Source of the DNA: a virus
Virus record (IMG/VR): IMGVR_UViG_3300040801_003310
Span: 1 to 64,000 of that record
Strand: one strand, 5' to 3'
DNA length: 64,000 bases
Shown here piece by piece: positions 32,560-41,470 of the stretch (position 1 is its first letter; each line of letters begins with the position of its first letter). The notes under the pieces were generated by a model that made no database searches, was not told where the DNA came from, and saw only the letters and a program-made list of their open reading frames with translations. The position numbers and the translations under genes were made by a program.

Positions 32560-35318
32560 TGTGTTACGCCCTCATAATGCGCAGGATCATTCATTAAGTT
32601 CCTTGCTATCAATGAATGTAATTCGTTCCGTGTAGTAAACTTTCCATGAATGTTTTCATACTCGACACCCTTCTGTATTGCTGCCCGTATGCTCGATTCA
32701 TCAGTATTATGCAACATAGCTAATCGTTGAGCAAGTTCGCTGGCTTTTGTCGGATCTAAATTTATCTTTTTAGTTCTAGGCGCATTTTTTGCCTGCAACT
32801 CTTTAATCTTCTTTACTAATTGTTGCTTTGTCATTGATCCTGATGCAAACAAAGCAAACAGACGAAGTGCTTCTTCTGTGCGTTGTCCTTTAGACTTTAG
32901 ACCAGACGATGCTAACTTGTAGAGTTTCTTTGCGTAGTCTTTCTTATATGCTTCTGGGTTGGCAGCTACAGCATAAGCAACTATGAAACGATTAATCATT
33001 GGTACGATATCCGATTCCCATCTTTGTAGATATGCTGCACCACCTGCCATTCGGAACTCAATTCTATTAGACTTTAAACCAATTGACGTATATTTTCCAA
33101 AGTCAAGTCGATCTCCCAAGTTATGCATTAAGGTTTTATCAAGTTTACGACGAACTTGTTCAATAAATTCTATGAACCCTTTTGCTCCTGAGCCGCCACC
33201 TGCTGCAACACTTAAAATATTATCCATTTGTTGAACTGCACTAATTGCATAAGTGTTTAGTTCTCGGCCAAACTTTTTAAGTAAGTATTGATCACCAACC
33301 ATTAATACTAATTTAGGGTAATCTAAACTATTGTGATCTACACCTTGTAAACTAACGTTAATGTGTAATCCGCAAGATGGAGTTGTATATGCGCCGTTGC
33401 TAACAAGATACTTAACAGTTTCTGAAAACTGCTCCATTGCGTCAGTGTATTCAAGTGCTGGCGAAACTATCTCAAAGCCAGCATCGCCATCTTCGGGAAT
33501 TATAGAGGTATCTTCCTCAATGTTCCATTCACTGCGATGACCACTATCATCGGATTGACCACTGTGATAATCGCCAGTGGCTACAATATCAAGTCCAGCT
33601 TCGTTATACAAATCGCTTGCAATTTTTTCAGCAAGATCTGCATCATATACTTCGTCAGTTAACGAACCGCCTGGCCAATACAAGTCGTCACTATAGTCAA
33701 AGAATAGATCTTGCATGTTCTCATAACCTTTATGATTTTTGAGCCATGCTGCAACAGTCCATTGACTATCATCCCAGGCTAATTCATTTTCGTAAAAATC
33801 GGTTAGATAGAAATCTAACATAGCATCGTTAAATGTATCGTTCTCTTCTACAAACAAACGATGGTATGTTTGTGATTCGTCGGACAAATCATCAACAATA
33901 TCTCCCCACTCTAATGCACTACCAAACTTCTCAAATGATTCTTGCGCTTTGTCGATTATTACTTGTGCTTCACTTCGATCCATGTCATGGTAGTCGACTA
34001 AGAAATCTAATTTTTGCTCAACATCTTGTCCTGGTGTCGCCTTGGCTGATTCAGTTTTTTCGGATGTCCACTCAGCTGACTCATCTTGCAACCACTCTTC
34101 GTAATCATTTCGCAGACCTCTAAAATCTGCTTCGTCGTTGTGCGAAAAGAAACTTTCAATATCTTCCCAAGTAGTAGATATAGTAATTTCTCCACCGGTA
34201 TCTGATTCAAAATCGGTTTTGTTTCGGGGCCAACAAACTTCTAACTCAACACCAATTATTGGCATTGATGTTTTAACCAATTTCCCAACTTCGCCCTTAA
34301 GGAAGCCAGGAGACATATTCAATTCAAATAGCTCATCGATTGACTCTCGTAAAAGAGGAGGACGGCCATCTTTGTCTACAGTAAATCCAACCTTGCCTGC
34401 TTCAATTTTAATCTGATCTACACCAACATCATCGGTTGTGTTTACTCCTTTAACGATGCGACCATCTTCGACCAATTTTGTGGCTGCTGCATAAACAGCG
34501 TTAAACGAATACTTGTCAAATAAACCAGAGTTGTGTTTATACATTGACTTAATTGATTCACTAATTTGTTTTGAATTGTCGAGATAATTAAATTCTTGTA
34601 TATCTGTATTTTCTAAACTTAGTATCTTATCTTCGTGGTCGTATTTCTTATCCCAAAGTTTCTTAAACAGTCCTTGTTTACGAAGCATTTTAAATGCTAA
34701 GTTTTCTGGGCTAAACTCACCACCTTGAGCTAGACCAGCGCGGCGATATCTCTTTAAAACATCTAGCACGTTTTTCAGGTACACGAGGTCATCTGCAGCC
34801 AACGCTTGCAATGATAACTGGCGCAATTTTTCATACTTTAATTTTGTTGCAATATCATCTAAGTTTGCTCGTCGCTTGGTGGGTATTTTATTCCAGTCGT
34901 TGCGATTAACAGAATATTCACCTAAACTTGAATGTGGCTGTCTGACATCTTGTACATAGACCTCAACGTCGTATCCTTTAATTTTGATGTCATGTTGATC
35001 ATTGTATTGATACTTTTTAGCGTCAAACAATTCTCGATAAACTTCGTCTTGACTTAATTGATTAAAATCTACTACTAAATGTAAATCGATATCAGAATAT
35101 GGTGTATATGAATAAGCAGCATTAGACCCAGATATTGTTATATCAACCAATGCTAAATTAGATATGCCAATGAATTCGATAAAATCTTGAGCTATCTCTA
35201 ATAACTTTGCTCGAACAGGAGGGCGCATTTCATCCCCAACAAATAACTGAGGATTTAGTTCTGAATGAAAATTTATTGCATCAGAGAGATTATACGAATC
35301 TAATTCATTGATATTCAT
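32556..35318 (-). CDS. Nucleotidyltransferase-amidoligase fusion, 920 aa
   Basis: Residues about 55-85 hold a polymerase-beta-type NTase site: ISGSNAAYSYTPYSDIDLHL (G-S then D-x-D). Residues about 350-660 look like an amidoligase. IIGVELEVCW gives the first acidic strand, GFEIVSPALEY the E-x-V-S-P loop, and CGLHINVSL the C-x-H-x-N/H-x-S motif. A helical C-terminus follows (RKLDKTLMHNLG, AKKLYKLASSGLK). Amidoligases form amide bonds between carboxyl and amino groups. The fusion would combine nucleotidylation and ligation on one chain. The substrate is unknown. Confidence 0.75.
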   Translation of the reverse strand: MNINELDSYNLSDAINFHSELNPQLFVGDEMRPPVRAKLLEIAQDFIEFIGISNLALVDITISGSNAAYSYTPYSDIDLHLVVDFNQLSQDEVYRELFDAKKYQYNDQHDIKIKGYDVEVYVQDVRQPHSSLGEYSVNRNDWNKIPTKRRANLDDIATKLKYEKLRQLSLQALAADDLVYLKNVLDVLKRYRRAGLAQGGEFSPENLAFKMLRKQGLFKKLWDKKYDHEDKILSLENTDIQEFNYLDNSKQISESIKSMYKHNSGLFDKYSFNAVYAAATKLVEDGRIVKGVNTTDDVGVDQIKIEAGKVGFTVDKDGRPPLLRESIDELFELNMSPGFLKGEVGKLVKTSMPIIGVELEVCWPRNKTDFESDTGGEITISTTWEDIESFFSHNDEADFRGLRNDYEEWLQDESAEWTSEKTESAKATPGQDVEQKLDFLVDYHDMDRSEAQVIIDKAQESFEKFGSALEWGDIVDDLSDESQTYHRLFVEENDTFNDAMLDFYLTDFYENELAWDDSQWTVAAWLKNHKGYENMQDLFFDYSDDLYWPGGSLTDEVYDADLAEKIASDLYNEAGLDIVATGDYHSGQSDDSGHRSEWNIEEDTSIIPEDGDAGFEIVSPALEYTDAMEQFSETVKYLVSNGAYTTPSCGLHINVSLQGVDHNSLDYPKLVLMVGDQYLLKKFGRELNTYAISAVQQMDNILSVAAGGGSGAKGFIEFIEQVRRKLDKTLMHNLGDRLDFGKYTSIGLKSNRIEFRMAGGAAYLQRWESDIVPMINRFIVAYAVAANPEAYKKDYAKKLYKLASSGLKSKGQRTEEALRLFALFASGSMTKQQLVKKIKELQAKNAPRTKKINLDPTKASELAQRLAMLHNTDESSIRAAIQKGVEYENIHGKFTTRNELHSLIARNLMNDPAHYEGVTQ

Positions 35319-35337
35319 GGTTGATCCTTCATAAGCA

Positions 35338-35345
35338 TATTTATG
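35338..35345 (-). promoter_or_regulatory. T4-like late promoter
   Basis: Minus strand CATAAATA, 20 bases upstream of the ATG of the NTase-amidoligase gene, with AAGGATC as ribosome site in between. No -35 is visible. Confidence 0.6.
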
Positions 35346-35381
35346 AAGTTTCAGGTTAGAATATACGAATAAAGTGTATAG

Positions 35382-36080
35382 TTATCTTTTATAGCGGAAT
35401 TCGTGAAGACGTACTTTTGCTTCTAATAACCTAGCTTTTCTCAAAACTGTGGCGGCTCGATCTTCAAGCAACCATGAGCGTTGCTTGCTCAAACGCAATA
35501 TAGTTTCAATTAGTGATAGACGTTTATCAAATAATGGTTTTAGTTTTTTCCCTTGCGGACCATACAAATCAATTAGTAATGCTGTGCGCCCTTTATCGTC
35601 GGATTTTAGATACAGTGCCCGAATTTCGGACGCCGAACGAACTGATCTACCACCAAGCGAAAAATCTAATGTTGGTAAAAGATAAACGTATCCATGCTGT
35701 GATAACGGTTTGAGTTTCTTGGATAACGGTTGCATGTACGACGGTGAACCATCTTTTTTTGGTGCGAATGAAAACCGTTCGGCATCTTTTTCACTAACTG
35801 CAAATACAATTGCAGTTTGGTCCGGATCAACGTGATCGGTAATTTCACGCGGCATATATGGGTTTTTTACTTCGACAATTTTATCGCCAGGGATTCCAAG
35901 CAATTCCATCATTTTCTTCTTTTCTTCGAACGAAAACGGTGAAGATACCGGGGCCTGTTTCCCAGAAGATACCACGTATACATTTTCATCACCAAACTTT
36001 TTAGTTAGTGCTTCGTAGACAGATCGGTGACCTTTATGAAAAGGATGGAATCTTCCGCCATAAATTACAATAGTACGCAT
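35382..36080 (-). CDS. HxGH nucleotidyltransferase (NMN adenylyltransferase-like)
   Basis: MRTIVIYGGRFHPFHKGHRS holds the cytidylyltransferase-fold motif (GG-x-F-x-P-x-H-x-G-H). The second motif ending in I-S-x-x-x-R is represented by RSASEIRALYLK. Such enzymes transfer AMP or CMP to phosphate substrates, as in NAD synthesis. A basic C-terminal helix (LLEDRAATVLRKARLLEAKV) is added. An AATAAATA motif lies 6 bases before the ATG. Confidence 0.75.
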   Translation of the reverse strand: MRTIVIYGGRFHPFHKGHRSVYEALTKKFGDENVYVVSSGKQAPVSSPFSFEEKKKMMELLGIPGDKIVEVKNPYMPREITDHVDPDQTAIVFAVSEKDAERFSFAPKKDGSPSYMQPLSKKLKPLSQHGYVYLLPTLDFSLGGRSVRSASEIRALYLKSDDKGRTALLIDLYGPQGKKLKPLFDKRLSLIETILRLSKQRSWLLEDRAATVLRKARLLEAKVRLHEFRYKR

Positions 36081-36086
36081 GTAATT

Positions 36087-36094
36087 TATTTATT
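36087..36094 (-). promoter_or_regulatory. Late-promoter-like motif before the nucleotidyltransferase
   Basis: Minus strand AATAAATA, 6 bases upstream of the ATG at 36080. No Shine-Dalgarno lies between. A weaker match than the others in this series. Confidence 0.45.
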
Positions 36095-36401
36095 CTTTCT
36101 TGAAATCAATTACTGTGGCTTTTGATACCGGAGCCGGTTCGTTAAGTCCGTTTAATGCCTTTTGGAATTGAGAAAAGCCGGACCAAAATTCTACTACCAT
36201 AGCATTGTATCGATTGATACCGCTTGGGTGTTTATTAAGTTCTTGGTCGAGTCTCCACTGTCGCCTGCGGGCTAAGATTTGCTTTTCTTCGTCGAGTGTA
36301 GAAAAGTATTCTTCTAATATTTCTTTTTTTCTTGCTTCAAATGCAGTTGGATTATCTTTTGCTAACAATACCAGTTCGTCAAAGTAATCCAGTATGTTCA
36401 T
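36090..36401 (-). CDS. DUF3135-like protein, 103 aa
   Basis: LDYFDELVLLAKDNPTAFEA and RKKEILEEYFSTLDEEKQIL are followed by RRRQWRLDQELNKHP and MVVEFWSGFSQFQKAL. This order (L-A-x-x-x-P-x-x-F-E, then Q-W-R-x-D, then a final helix) is what I know from the bacterial DUF3135 family of unknown function. It is a likely structural or assembly factor in the phage. Confidence 0.65.
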   Translation of the reverse strand: MNILDYFDELVLLAKDNPTAFEARKKEILEEYFSTLDEEKQILARRRQWRLDQELNKHPSGINRYNAMVVEFWSGFSQFQKALNGLNEPAPVSKATVIDFKKE

Positions 36402-36403
36402 GT

Positions 36404-36769
36404 TTAATAGCTCAATACAACTTTTGTAATACTGCCTGAGAGGAATCCCTCAACTCGTACACGAATCCACGTAAAGTTTCCTTCGATGTTCTCTACCTCA
36501 TTTTCAGTCAATGGACTGATGGATCCATCTATCATTCCGATAGAAAACCACGATGCATTGTTATTGTCAGAATCAAGAGTAGCTTCTAAATGCAGAATTC
36601 CTTCAAAGTTATTTAAAAACCAAGCAATGGTTTGAAGCCCTTTATCTTTTGTATAATACGCGGCTGCTTTACTCGGTATTCCTGCGAAATCTGTACTTAC
36701 GCCGTCGTAATTCTCAGATGCAACGCCATGTGTTGTTTCGGGCAAAATTGTATATGATGAAGTTTTCAT
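36404..36769 (-). CDS. Virion structural-type protein, 121 aa
   Basis: All-beta protein with Gly/Ser turns (GVSTDFAGIPSKAAAYYTK, GNFTWIRVRVEGFLSGSI). It resembles small tail/neck structural proteins of cyanophages and pelagiphages that end F-x-W-V-R-V. The late promoter TATAAATA lies 5 bases upstream, so the ATG would be the first transcribed base. Confidence 0.65.
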   Translation of the reverse strand: MKTSSYTILPETTHGVASENYDGVSTDFAGIPSKAAAYYTKDKGLQTIAWFLNNFEGILHLEATLDSDNNNASWFSIGMIDGSISPLTENEVENIEGNFTWIRVRVEGFLSGSITKVVLSY

Positions 36770-36773
36770 AGCA

Positions 36774-37523
36774 TTATTTATATGGAATTATTTCTAATAT
36801 CTCCCCAATCACCCCGGGGGCTAGCATAGAAAGCATAATTTCTAGTTTTTCGTCATTTACATTTATATAGTGGTGGGCTTCTAGATGATGTCCCGATACA
36901 AACTTATAACGTGACGGCGCTTTTGACAGATAAACTTTTAGCGATGGGCTAACTTCAATTTGCCCTTCGTAGGTTTCTATAAATGACCTTAGCCCAGCTA
37001 TTACACTTCCGGTGCATAGCTTATGCCGCATTTTAATTCTATATTTGTAATCCGTGGATTTGCGTTTAATTGTCCCTTTTGGACGATCAATGACGCATTT
37101 TGTAATAACCAGTGGATCCCTAATCAACCTTCTATTAATATGGGGGAATTCTTCATACATTTTTAGCAGGTCGTTTACAACGGACAGATCGTTAATGTAA
37201 ACAACCGCCATCTTAGAAGTAATGCTCACCAAACGATCGGGATAAGACGAGAGTATATCGAATACCCTTGTGGTCGAATCGATGTTTATTTCGGACCAAT
37301 AATCAGGATCAACAATCCGCGGCGCTGTTTTATTGAGTTTCGCTCGCTTATGGAACATCGTTGGAATATTTTCTCGCAACAAAGTACGATTGCTTATTCC
37401 TCGCAACAGAATAGCAGTCGGTAGATAAAACTCTACCGAATACTCATACTTGTCGTAAAAAAATCGATCCCTTTTCTTAATTCTTGGGTTTAAATTGATC
37501 GAGGACAATATATCCATTTCCAT
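36774..37523 (-). CDS. Conserved phage protein, 249 aa
   Basis: Contains VYINDLSVVNDLLKMYEEFP, VITKCVIDRPKGTIKRKSTD and KYRIKMRHKLCTG, ending IMLSMLAPGVIGEILEIIPY. I recall similar proteins near DnaJ/Clp-type genes in pelagiphages, unassigned. The alpha/beta pattern is clear but no active-site motif is. It overlaps the 3' end of clpA by 47 bases. Confidence 0.65.
   Translation of the reverse strand: MEMDILSSINLNPRIKKRDRFFYDKYEYSVEFYLPTAILLRGISNRTLLRENIPTMFHKRAKLNKTAPRIVDPDYWSEINIDSTTRVFDILSSYPDRLVSITSKMAVVYINDLSVVNDLLKMYEEFPHINRRLIRDPLVITKCVIDRPKGTIKRKSTDYKYRIKMRHKLCTGSVIAGLRSFIETYEGQIEVSPSLKVYLSKAPSRYKFVSGHHLEAHHYINVNDEKLEIMLSMLAPGVIGEILEIIPYK
36775..36782 (-). promoter_or_regulatory. T4 consensus late promoter, leaderless configuration
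   Basis: Minus strand TATAAATA exactly, then ATGCT, then the ATG at 36769. With T4 geometry (motif at about -13 to -6) the start codon is +1. No Shine-Dalgarno is seen upstream. Confidence 0.7.
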
Positions 37524-39801
37524 TATCGTTCTCTACTTCTGAAGAATTATGAGTCGGTGTAGTGTTTAACTGCAAAACATCTTCATTGAATGTAATATTG
37601 GTACCATCATAACTTACACGAATAGTTTTGTCGGTTAACGATTCAAATAACATTTTTTCAGCTAGTGGGACTTTAATTAGCTCGTCGATTTTACGGGCAA
37701 GTGGTCTTGCACCCATTTTACTATCATAGCCAACATCCACTAAGTGATCAAAAACAGATTCATCAACTTTGATTTTAATGTTCTTGCTTTTTAGTTTATT
37801 TTTCAAATCATTGATAAACTTGGCAATTACCTTTTTAATTGTGAATTCATCTAGTTTACCAAACTTAACAATTGAGTCGATTCGGTTTCGAAGCTCTGGT
37901 GCAAAGAACTCTTTAATTGCTTTATCTTCTTCCCCGGTTCGTTGTAAATCATTACTAAAACCAATTTGGTTCTGCTCATTTGCGCGAGCGCCAAGGTTCG
38001 TTGTCATAATGATAATGCAATTGCGCAAAGAAACAGTTTTCCCGGACGACGAAGTAATATGTCCTTCATCTAATGCTTGAAGCATGATGTTAGAAACATC
38101 TGGGTGGGCTTTTTCGATTTCATCTAATAGTAAAATCGAATATGGGTTTTTGCTAAGTGCCGAGATTAGTTTCCCGCCACCGAGTGCGCCCTCATCAAAC
38201 CCAACATACCCTGGCGGTGCACCAATTAGTGTCGAAACTGTATGTCTCTCGTGATACTCGCTCATATCAAACCGTACGAGTTCCATATCTAACAGATCTG
38301 ATAACAACTTAGCCAATTCTGTTTTACCGACACCAGTTGGTCCAGTGAACAGGAAAGATGCAACCGGTTTATTGTCTGATCCTAATCCTGCAAAACTAAT
38401 GTTAATGCGTTTAGTGACAGCATCTACCGCAGCATCTTGACCATATAGTTTTGATTTGATGTTAATATTTAGATCTTGAACTTTCTTGCTGTTTTCATTG
38501 CGAAGACGTTCGGTTGGGATTTTTGTTGACTTGCTTACCTGTACAACAATCTTGTTAGCATCAATGATAGCACCGATGTTGTCGAGCGCCCTTTCGGCTG
38601 CGCAAGCAGCGTCGAGAATATCTATGGATTTGTCTGGGTTCATTCGATCGTGAATATACCTGGAGCTCAAATCAACCGATGTAATAATTGCGTCAGTATT
38701 GATGTTTACATTATGAAACTCTTCAAGACGCTTTGCAACACCAGTTAAGATTTTTATTGTGGTGTCGTGATCTGGTTCGTCAATAATTAATTTATAGAAC
38801 CGTCGCATTAATGCTTTATCTTTCTCAAAGCTCTCGTAATACTCATCCCACGTGGTGTTAGTAATAACCTTAATTTTCCCACGAGTGATTGCTGGCTTCA
38901 ACATATTAGAAAAGTCAAGCGAACCACCACTTGCTGAAGAGCCAGCACCTTGCATGGTATGTCCTTCATCAATGAACAATATACCGTTGCCCATCGACTC
39001 CAACGATTGAATTACTTTTTTAAACTTTTCTTCGAAGTCGCCTCGATATTTGCTTCCGGCAAGCATTGAACCAATTTCGAGGCTCCATACAATATGGTCG
39101 TCGAGGAAGGCGGGGACATCTTTTGCTACAATTTTTTGTGCCAGACCTTCAGCAATTGCTGTTTTACCGACACCCGGATCCCCAATCATTAAGACGTTTG
39201 ATTTGAACTTTTTAGCAAGAATGTCAATTGCATCACGAATTTCTTGCGAGCGTCCAATCAATGGTTCTAGTTTACCTTCCTCGGCGAGTTTATTCAAATT
39301 CATGCAAAACTCTTCCAACACTTCGCTAGCTTGCTCGTTGGTAAGTTTTGTTTCACCTTGCTGATAGTTTTCATTCCAATACTTTGCAAAGTCTTCACGA
39401 TCATCTAACCCATACTTTAACATAAAGTAGTATGCATGGGTATTAGTTTCGGAGGTAATTGAAAGGAAAAGATCTGCGGTTGTGACATATCGCCGACCAG
39501 AAAACAAAACTTGGGTCACTGCCCGATTAAAAACCCTCTCAAGAGTGTTAGTGCGTTTTGGTTGATATTTTGGATCATTTGGCGGCGTTGTTAAGAGACT
39601 AGTTAGGTATTCTTCTATATCTTTGATCATCTCATCGACGTCAATACCATAACTCTGCAATACTTTATAAAACGGTTCGTAGCTAACCAGTGCCAAAAAC
39701 AGGTGTTCGACTAATACGTATTCGTGTTTTTGTTTCTTTGCAACAGCAATAGCGTAATCGGTAATTTGTTCGATCTCTGGATTAATTTGCATATTGTTCA
39801 A
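37477..39801 (-). CDS. clpA: ClpA-like AAA+ unfoldase
   Basis: 774 residues with the ClpA layout: an N-domain (residues 1-140), D1 with Walker A GDPGVGKTAIAEG and Walker B LFIDEGH, and D2 with GPTGVGKTELAK and LLLDEIEKAHPDV. The D2 loop ANEQNQIGFSND carries the IGF tripeptide that docks on ClpP. ClpA unfolds proteins and feeds them to ClpP. A phage ClpP exists at 59638. The start is a TTG at 39801 or the ATG three codons on. No ClpS is visible. Confidence 0.95.
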   Translation of the reverse strand: MNNMQINPEIEQITDYAIAVAKKQKHEYVLVEHLFLALVSYEPFYKVLQSYGIDVDEMIKDIEEYLTSLLTTPPNDPKYQPKRTNTLERVFNRAVTQVLFSGRRYVTTADLFLSITSETNTHAYYFMLKYGLDDREDFAKYWNENYQQGETKLTNEQASEVLEEFCMNLNKLAEEGKLEPLIGRSQEIRDAIDILAKKFKSNVLMIGDPGVGKTAIAEGLAQKIVAKDVPAFLDDHIVWSLEIGSMLAGSKYRGDFEEKFKKVIQSLESMGNGILFIDEGHTMQGAGSSASGGSLDFSNMLKPAITRGKIKVITNTTWDEYYESFEKDKALMRRFYKLIIDEPDHDTTIKILTGVAKRLEEFHNVNINTDAIITSVDLSSRYIHDRMNPDKSIDILDAACAAERALDNIGAIIDANKIVVQVSKSTKIPTERLRNENSKKVQDLNINIKSKLYGQDAAVDAVTKRINISFAGLGSDNKPVASFLFTGPTGVGKTELAKLLSDLLDMELVRFDMSEYHERHTVSTLIGAPPGYVGFDEGALGGGKLISALSKNPYSILLLDEIEKAHPDVSNIMLQALDEGHITSSSGKTVSLRNCIIIMTTNLGARANEQNQIGFSNDLQRTGEEDKAIKEFFAPELRNRIDSIVKFGKLDEFTIKKVIAKFINDLKNKLKSKNIKIKVDESVFDHLVDVGYDSKMGARPLARKIDELIKVPLAEKMLFESLTDKTIRVSYDGTNITFNEDVLQLNTTPTHNSSEVENDNGNGYIVLDQFKPKN

Positions 39802-39967
39802 TTTCCTGTTCCTTTTTCTTTCCGGTTAACTGGACAACGGGCGATCCGTTGCTATCAATTAAATGATGGAAATTTGCTCCATCACCATGGATTGTATACG
39901 TTAAGTGAATAATAGTATCTTTTGATGAAGAAGTAAACGATTTTGGTCTGTTTGTTATTTTGGACAT
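39782..39967 (-). CDS. Small protein upstream of clpA, 61 aa
   Basis: MSKITNRPKSFTSSSKDTII, then a beta segment (HLTYTIHGDGANFHHLID) and a charged C-terminus (QLTGKKKEQEIEQYAN). It overlaps the clpA start by about 20 bases. It is not ClpS. An adaptor role with ClpA is possible only by position. Confidence 0.55.
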   Translation of the reverse strand: MSKITNRPKSFTSSSKDTIIHLTYTIHGDGANFHHLIDSNGSPVVQLTGKKKEQEIEQYAN

Positions 39968-39978
39968 ATTAAAAATAT

Positions 39979-40725
39979 TTAGCCCCGAATTTCCTTTATT
40001 TGAGTTAAAAGGTCATCTGGAATATCCGTCGGAATGGTTGCTTCCACTTTTACGAACATATCGCCTTTGTGCAGGTAATTTTGGCGAGAATGTGCTCCGT
40101 GGCTTTTGAGTCGCAATTTTGTTCCCGGTTGCGTCATTGGAGGGATTGTGACTCGAACCTTGGTTCCATGGATGGTTGGAACATCTCTGGTGGTTCCAAT
40201 TATTAAGTCCCAAATACTAAACTTTTCGATTCTTGTTAGGTTTAACCCATCCATTGACCAAACAGCGTCATTTTGAATGTGAAATGTGACTAAAACGTCT
40301 ATTGATGCAAGCAACAATCGCGGATAGTTAATCGTTTCGCCATTTCCAACACCGGGCGGAACATCCACTTCAATATTGTAAAACTCGGCATGATTGGCTA
40401 ATTGTATTAGTAAAGTGTATTGCCCGCCGTTGACTGCTTTTTGGATAGATATGTCTGCATCAATGTTAATATATCTAGATGGTCGACGATCATGGAACCA
40501 CCCTTTGCCGCTATAGATATTTTCACTCCGGACCGTTCGTTCATATTGAGAATCGGTCATTGGTGGCAAATCTTTTATTTTTTCGTAGGCTTCTTTTAGT
40601 TGTTTAAACTTTTCAGCATCGCCACCTTTGTCAGGGTGGTGCTTAGATCTTAATTTTTTCCACGCGGTTTCACGTTCTTCTTTTGTAGACGACGGAGAAA
40701 TTCCTAATAGCTTATATTCATTCAT
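39979..40725 (-). CDS. DnaJ/CbpA-like co-chaperone
   Basis: J domain at the N-terminus with the HPD motif (WKKLRSKHHPDKGGDAEKFK) that stimulates Hsp70. No Gly/Phe zinc-finger region is present. The C-terminal part (YTLLIQLANHAEFYNIEVDV, VRVTIPPMTQPGTKLRLKSH) is the DnaJ substrate-binding domain, including P-P-G-V-G-x-G. At 248 residues it is a short CbpA type. It would recruit host DnaK. It is downstream of the SGNH gene and upstream of clpA. Confidence 0.9.
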   Translation of the reverse strand: MNEYKLLGISPSSTKEERETAWKKLRSKHHPDKGGDAEKFKQLKEAYEKIKDLPPMTDSQYERTVRSENIYSGKGWFHDRRPSRYINIDADISIQKAVNGGQYTLLIQLANHAEFYNIEVDVPPGVGNGETINYPRLLLASIDVLVTFHIQNDAVWSMDGLNLTRIEKFSIWDLIIGTTRDVPTIHGTKVRVTIPPMTQPGTKLRLKSHGAHSRQNYLHKGDMFVKVEATIPTDIPDDLLTQIKEIRG

Positions 40726-41437
40726 ACCGTTTTAGCGTCTTAAATGTATCGCGATCTCTTAGCATTTGAAATGCTGCCCAATGGGCTTCTTCTAGCGGGT
40801 GCCAATAATCGCTAATTGGATAATTGTTATCTTTGGACCAATGATAGAACCCAACGCCATCAAACCATACGATTTTATCTTTAAAGATATTTTGAAGCTC
40901 TTTAATTATAAGCAAGGATGAATGCCAGGGGTCCTTATATATTAACTCGTCAATGCAGGTGATGATGTATTTGTACTGATTTAGCTCAAGGAAACTTATA
41001 ATCCCATTAATAACTTTTAATGATTCTACCTGGTCCCAATTTGAAGATTGTATATTTTTATAATACAATTCAAATAACGGATCGGACTCTGTTCCTGATG
41101 GACGTACCGTTGACCATTGCTTTGTAGTATCATTTAAAAAGTCATAGCGATCGCGCCAGGTGAAGTTAACTGAGATTACATCGTCTTTATCAAACAGCAC
41201 GGCGGATTCAAAGAATCGACGATATATTGTTTGGTTAGAGCATCCTTCCTGAGCCAAACATTTGTAATCTAAATCTAGATAGTCTGCAAGATGCTTCTGC
41301 CAGGTGCGGCGAGAGTACATATCGCAATATTTTCTATCAGTGTTTTTATATTCTTTGAAGAATTGGTCAGACAACATGGTGTCGCCCATATCGGACCCCC
41401 ATGTAAAACTATCACCAAATGCTATTAGCTTTGCCAT
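40718..41437 (-). CDS. SGNH/GDSL hydrolase-like protein, 239 aa
   Basis: MAKLIAFGDSFTWGSDMGD carries the GDS block with the catalytic serine. DVISVNFTWRDRYDF corresponds to block III. The end SDYWHPLEEAHWAAFQML supplies the W-H-P block with the catalytic histidine. Members hydrolyse esters on sugars or lipids. A possible role in surface polysaccharide modification is inferred. An 18-bp palindrome immediately precedes its ATG. Confidence 0.75.
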   Translation of the reverse strand: MAKLIAFGDSFTWGSDMGDTMLSDQFFKEYKNTDRKYCDMYSRRTWQKHLADYLDLDYKCLAQEGCSNQTIYRRFFESAVLFDKDDVISVNFTWRDRYDFLNDTTKQWSTVRPSGTESDPLFELYYKNIQSSNWDQVESLKVINGIISFLELNQYKYIITCIDELIYKDPWHSSLLIIKELQNIFKDKIVWFDGVGFYHWSKDNNYPISDYWHPLEEAHWAAFQMLRDRDTFKTLKRYE

Positions 41438-41455
41438 TGCATAATTAATTATGCA
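41438..41455. repeat. 18-bp perfect palindrome before the SGNH gene
   Basis: TGCATAATTAATTATGCA is a perfect palindrome ending directly at the start codon of the SGNH gene. It could be a protein-binding operator or an RNA hairpin covering the start. No terminator T tract follows. Confidence 0.5.
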
Positions 41456-41470
41456 AGTTTTATGCAGGCT

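Noticed and set aside
39782-39967. ClpS adaptor upstream of clpA
   Set aside because: The sequence lacks the ClpS signature and fold pattern. Only position suggested it.
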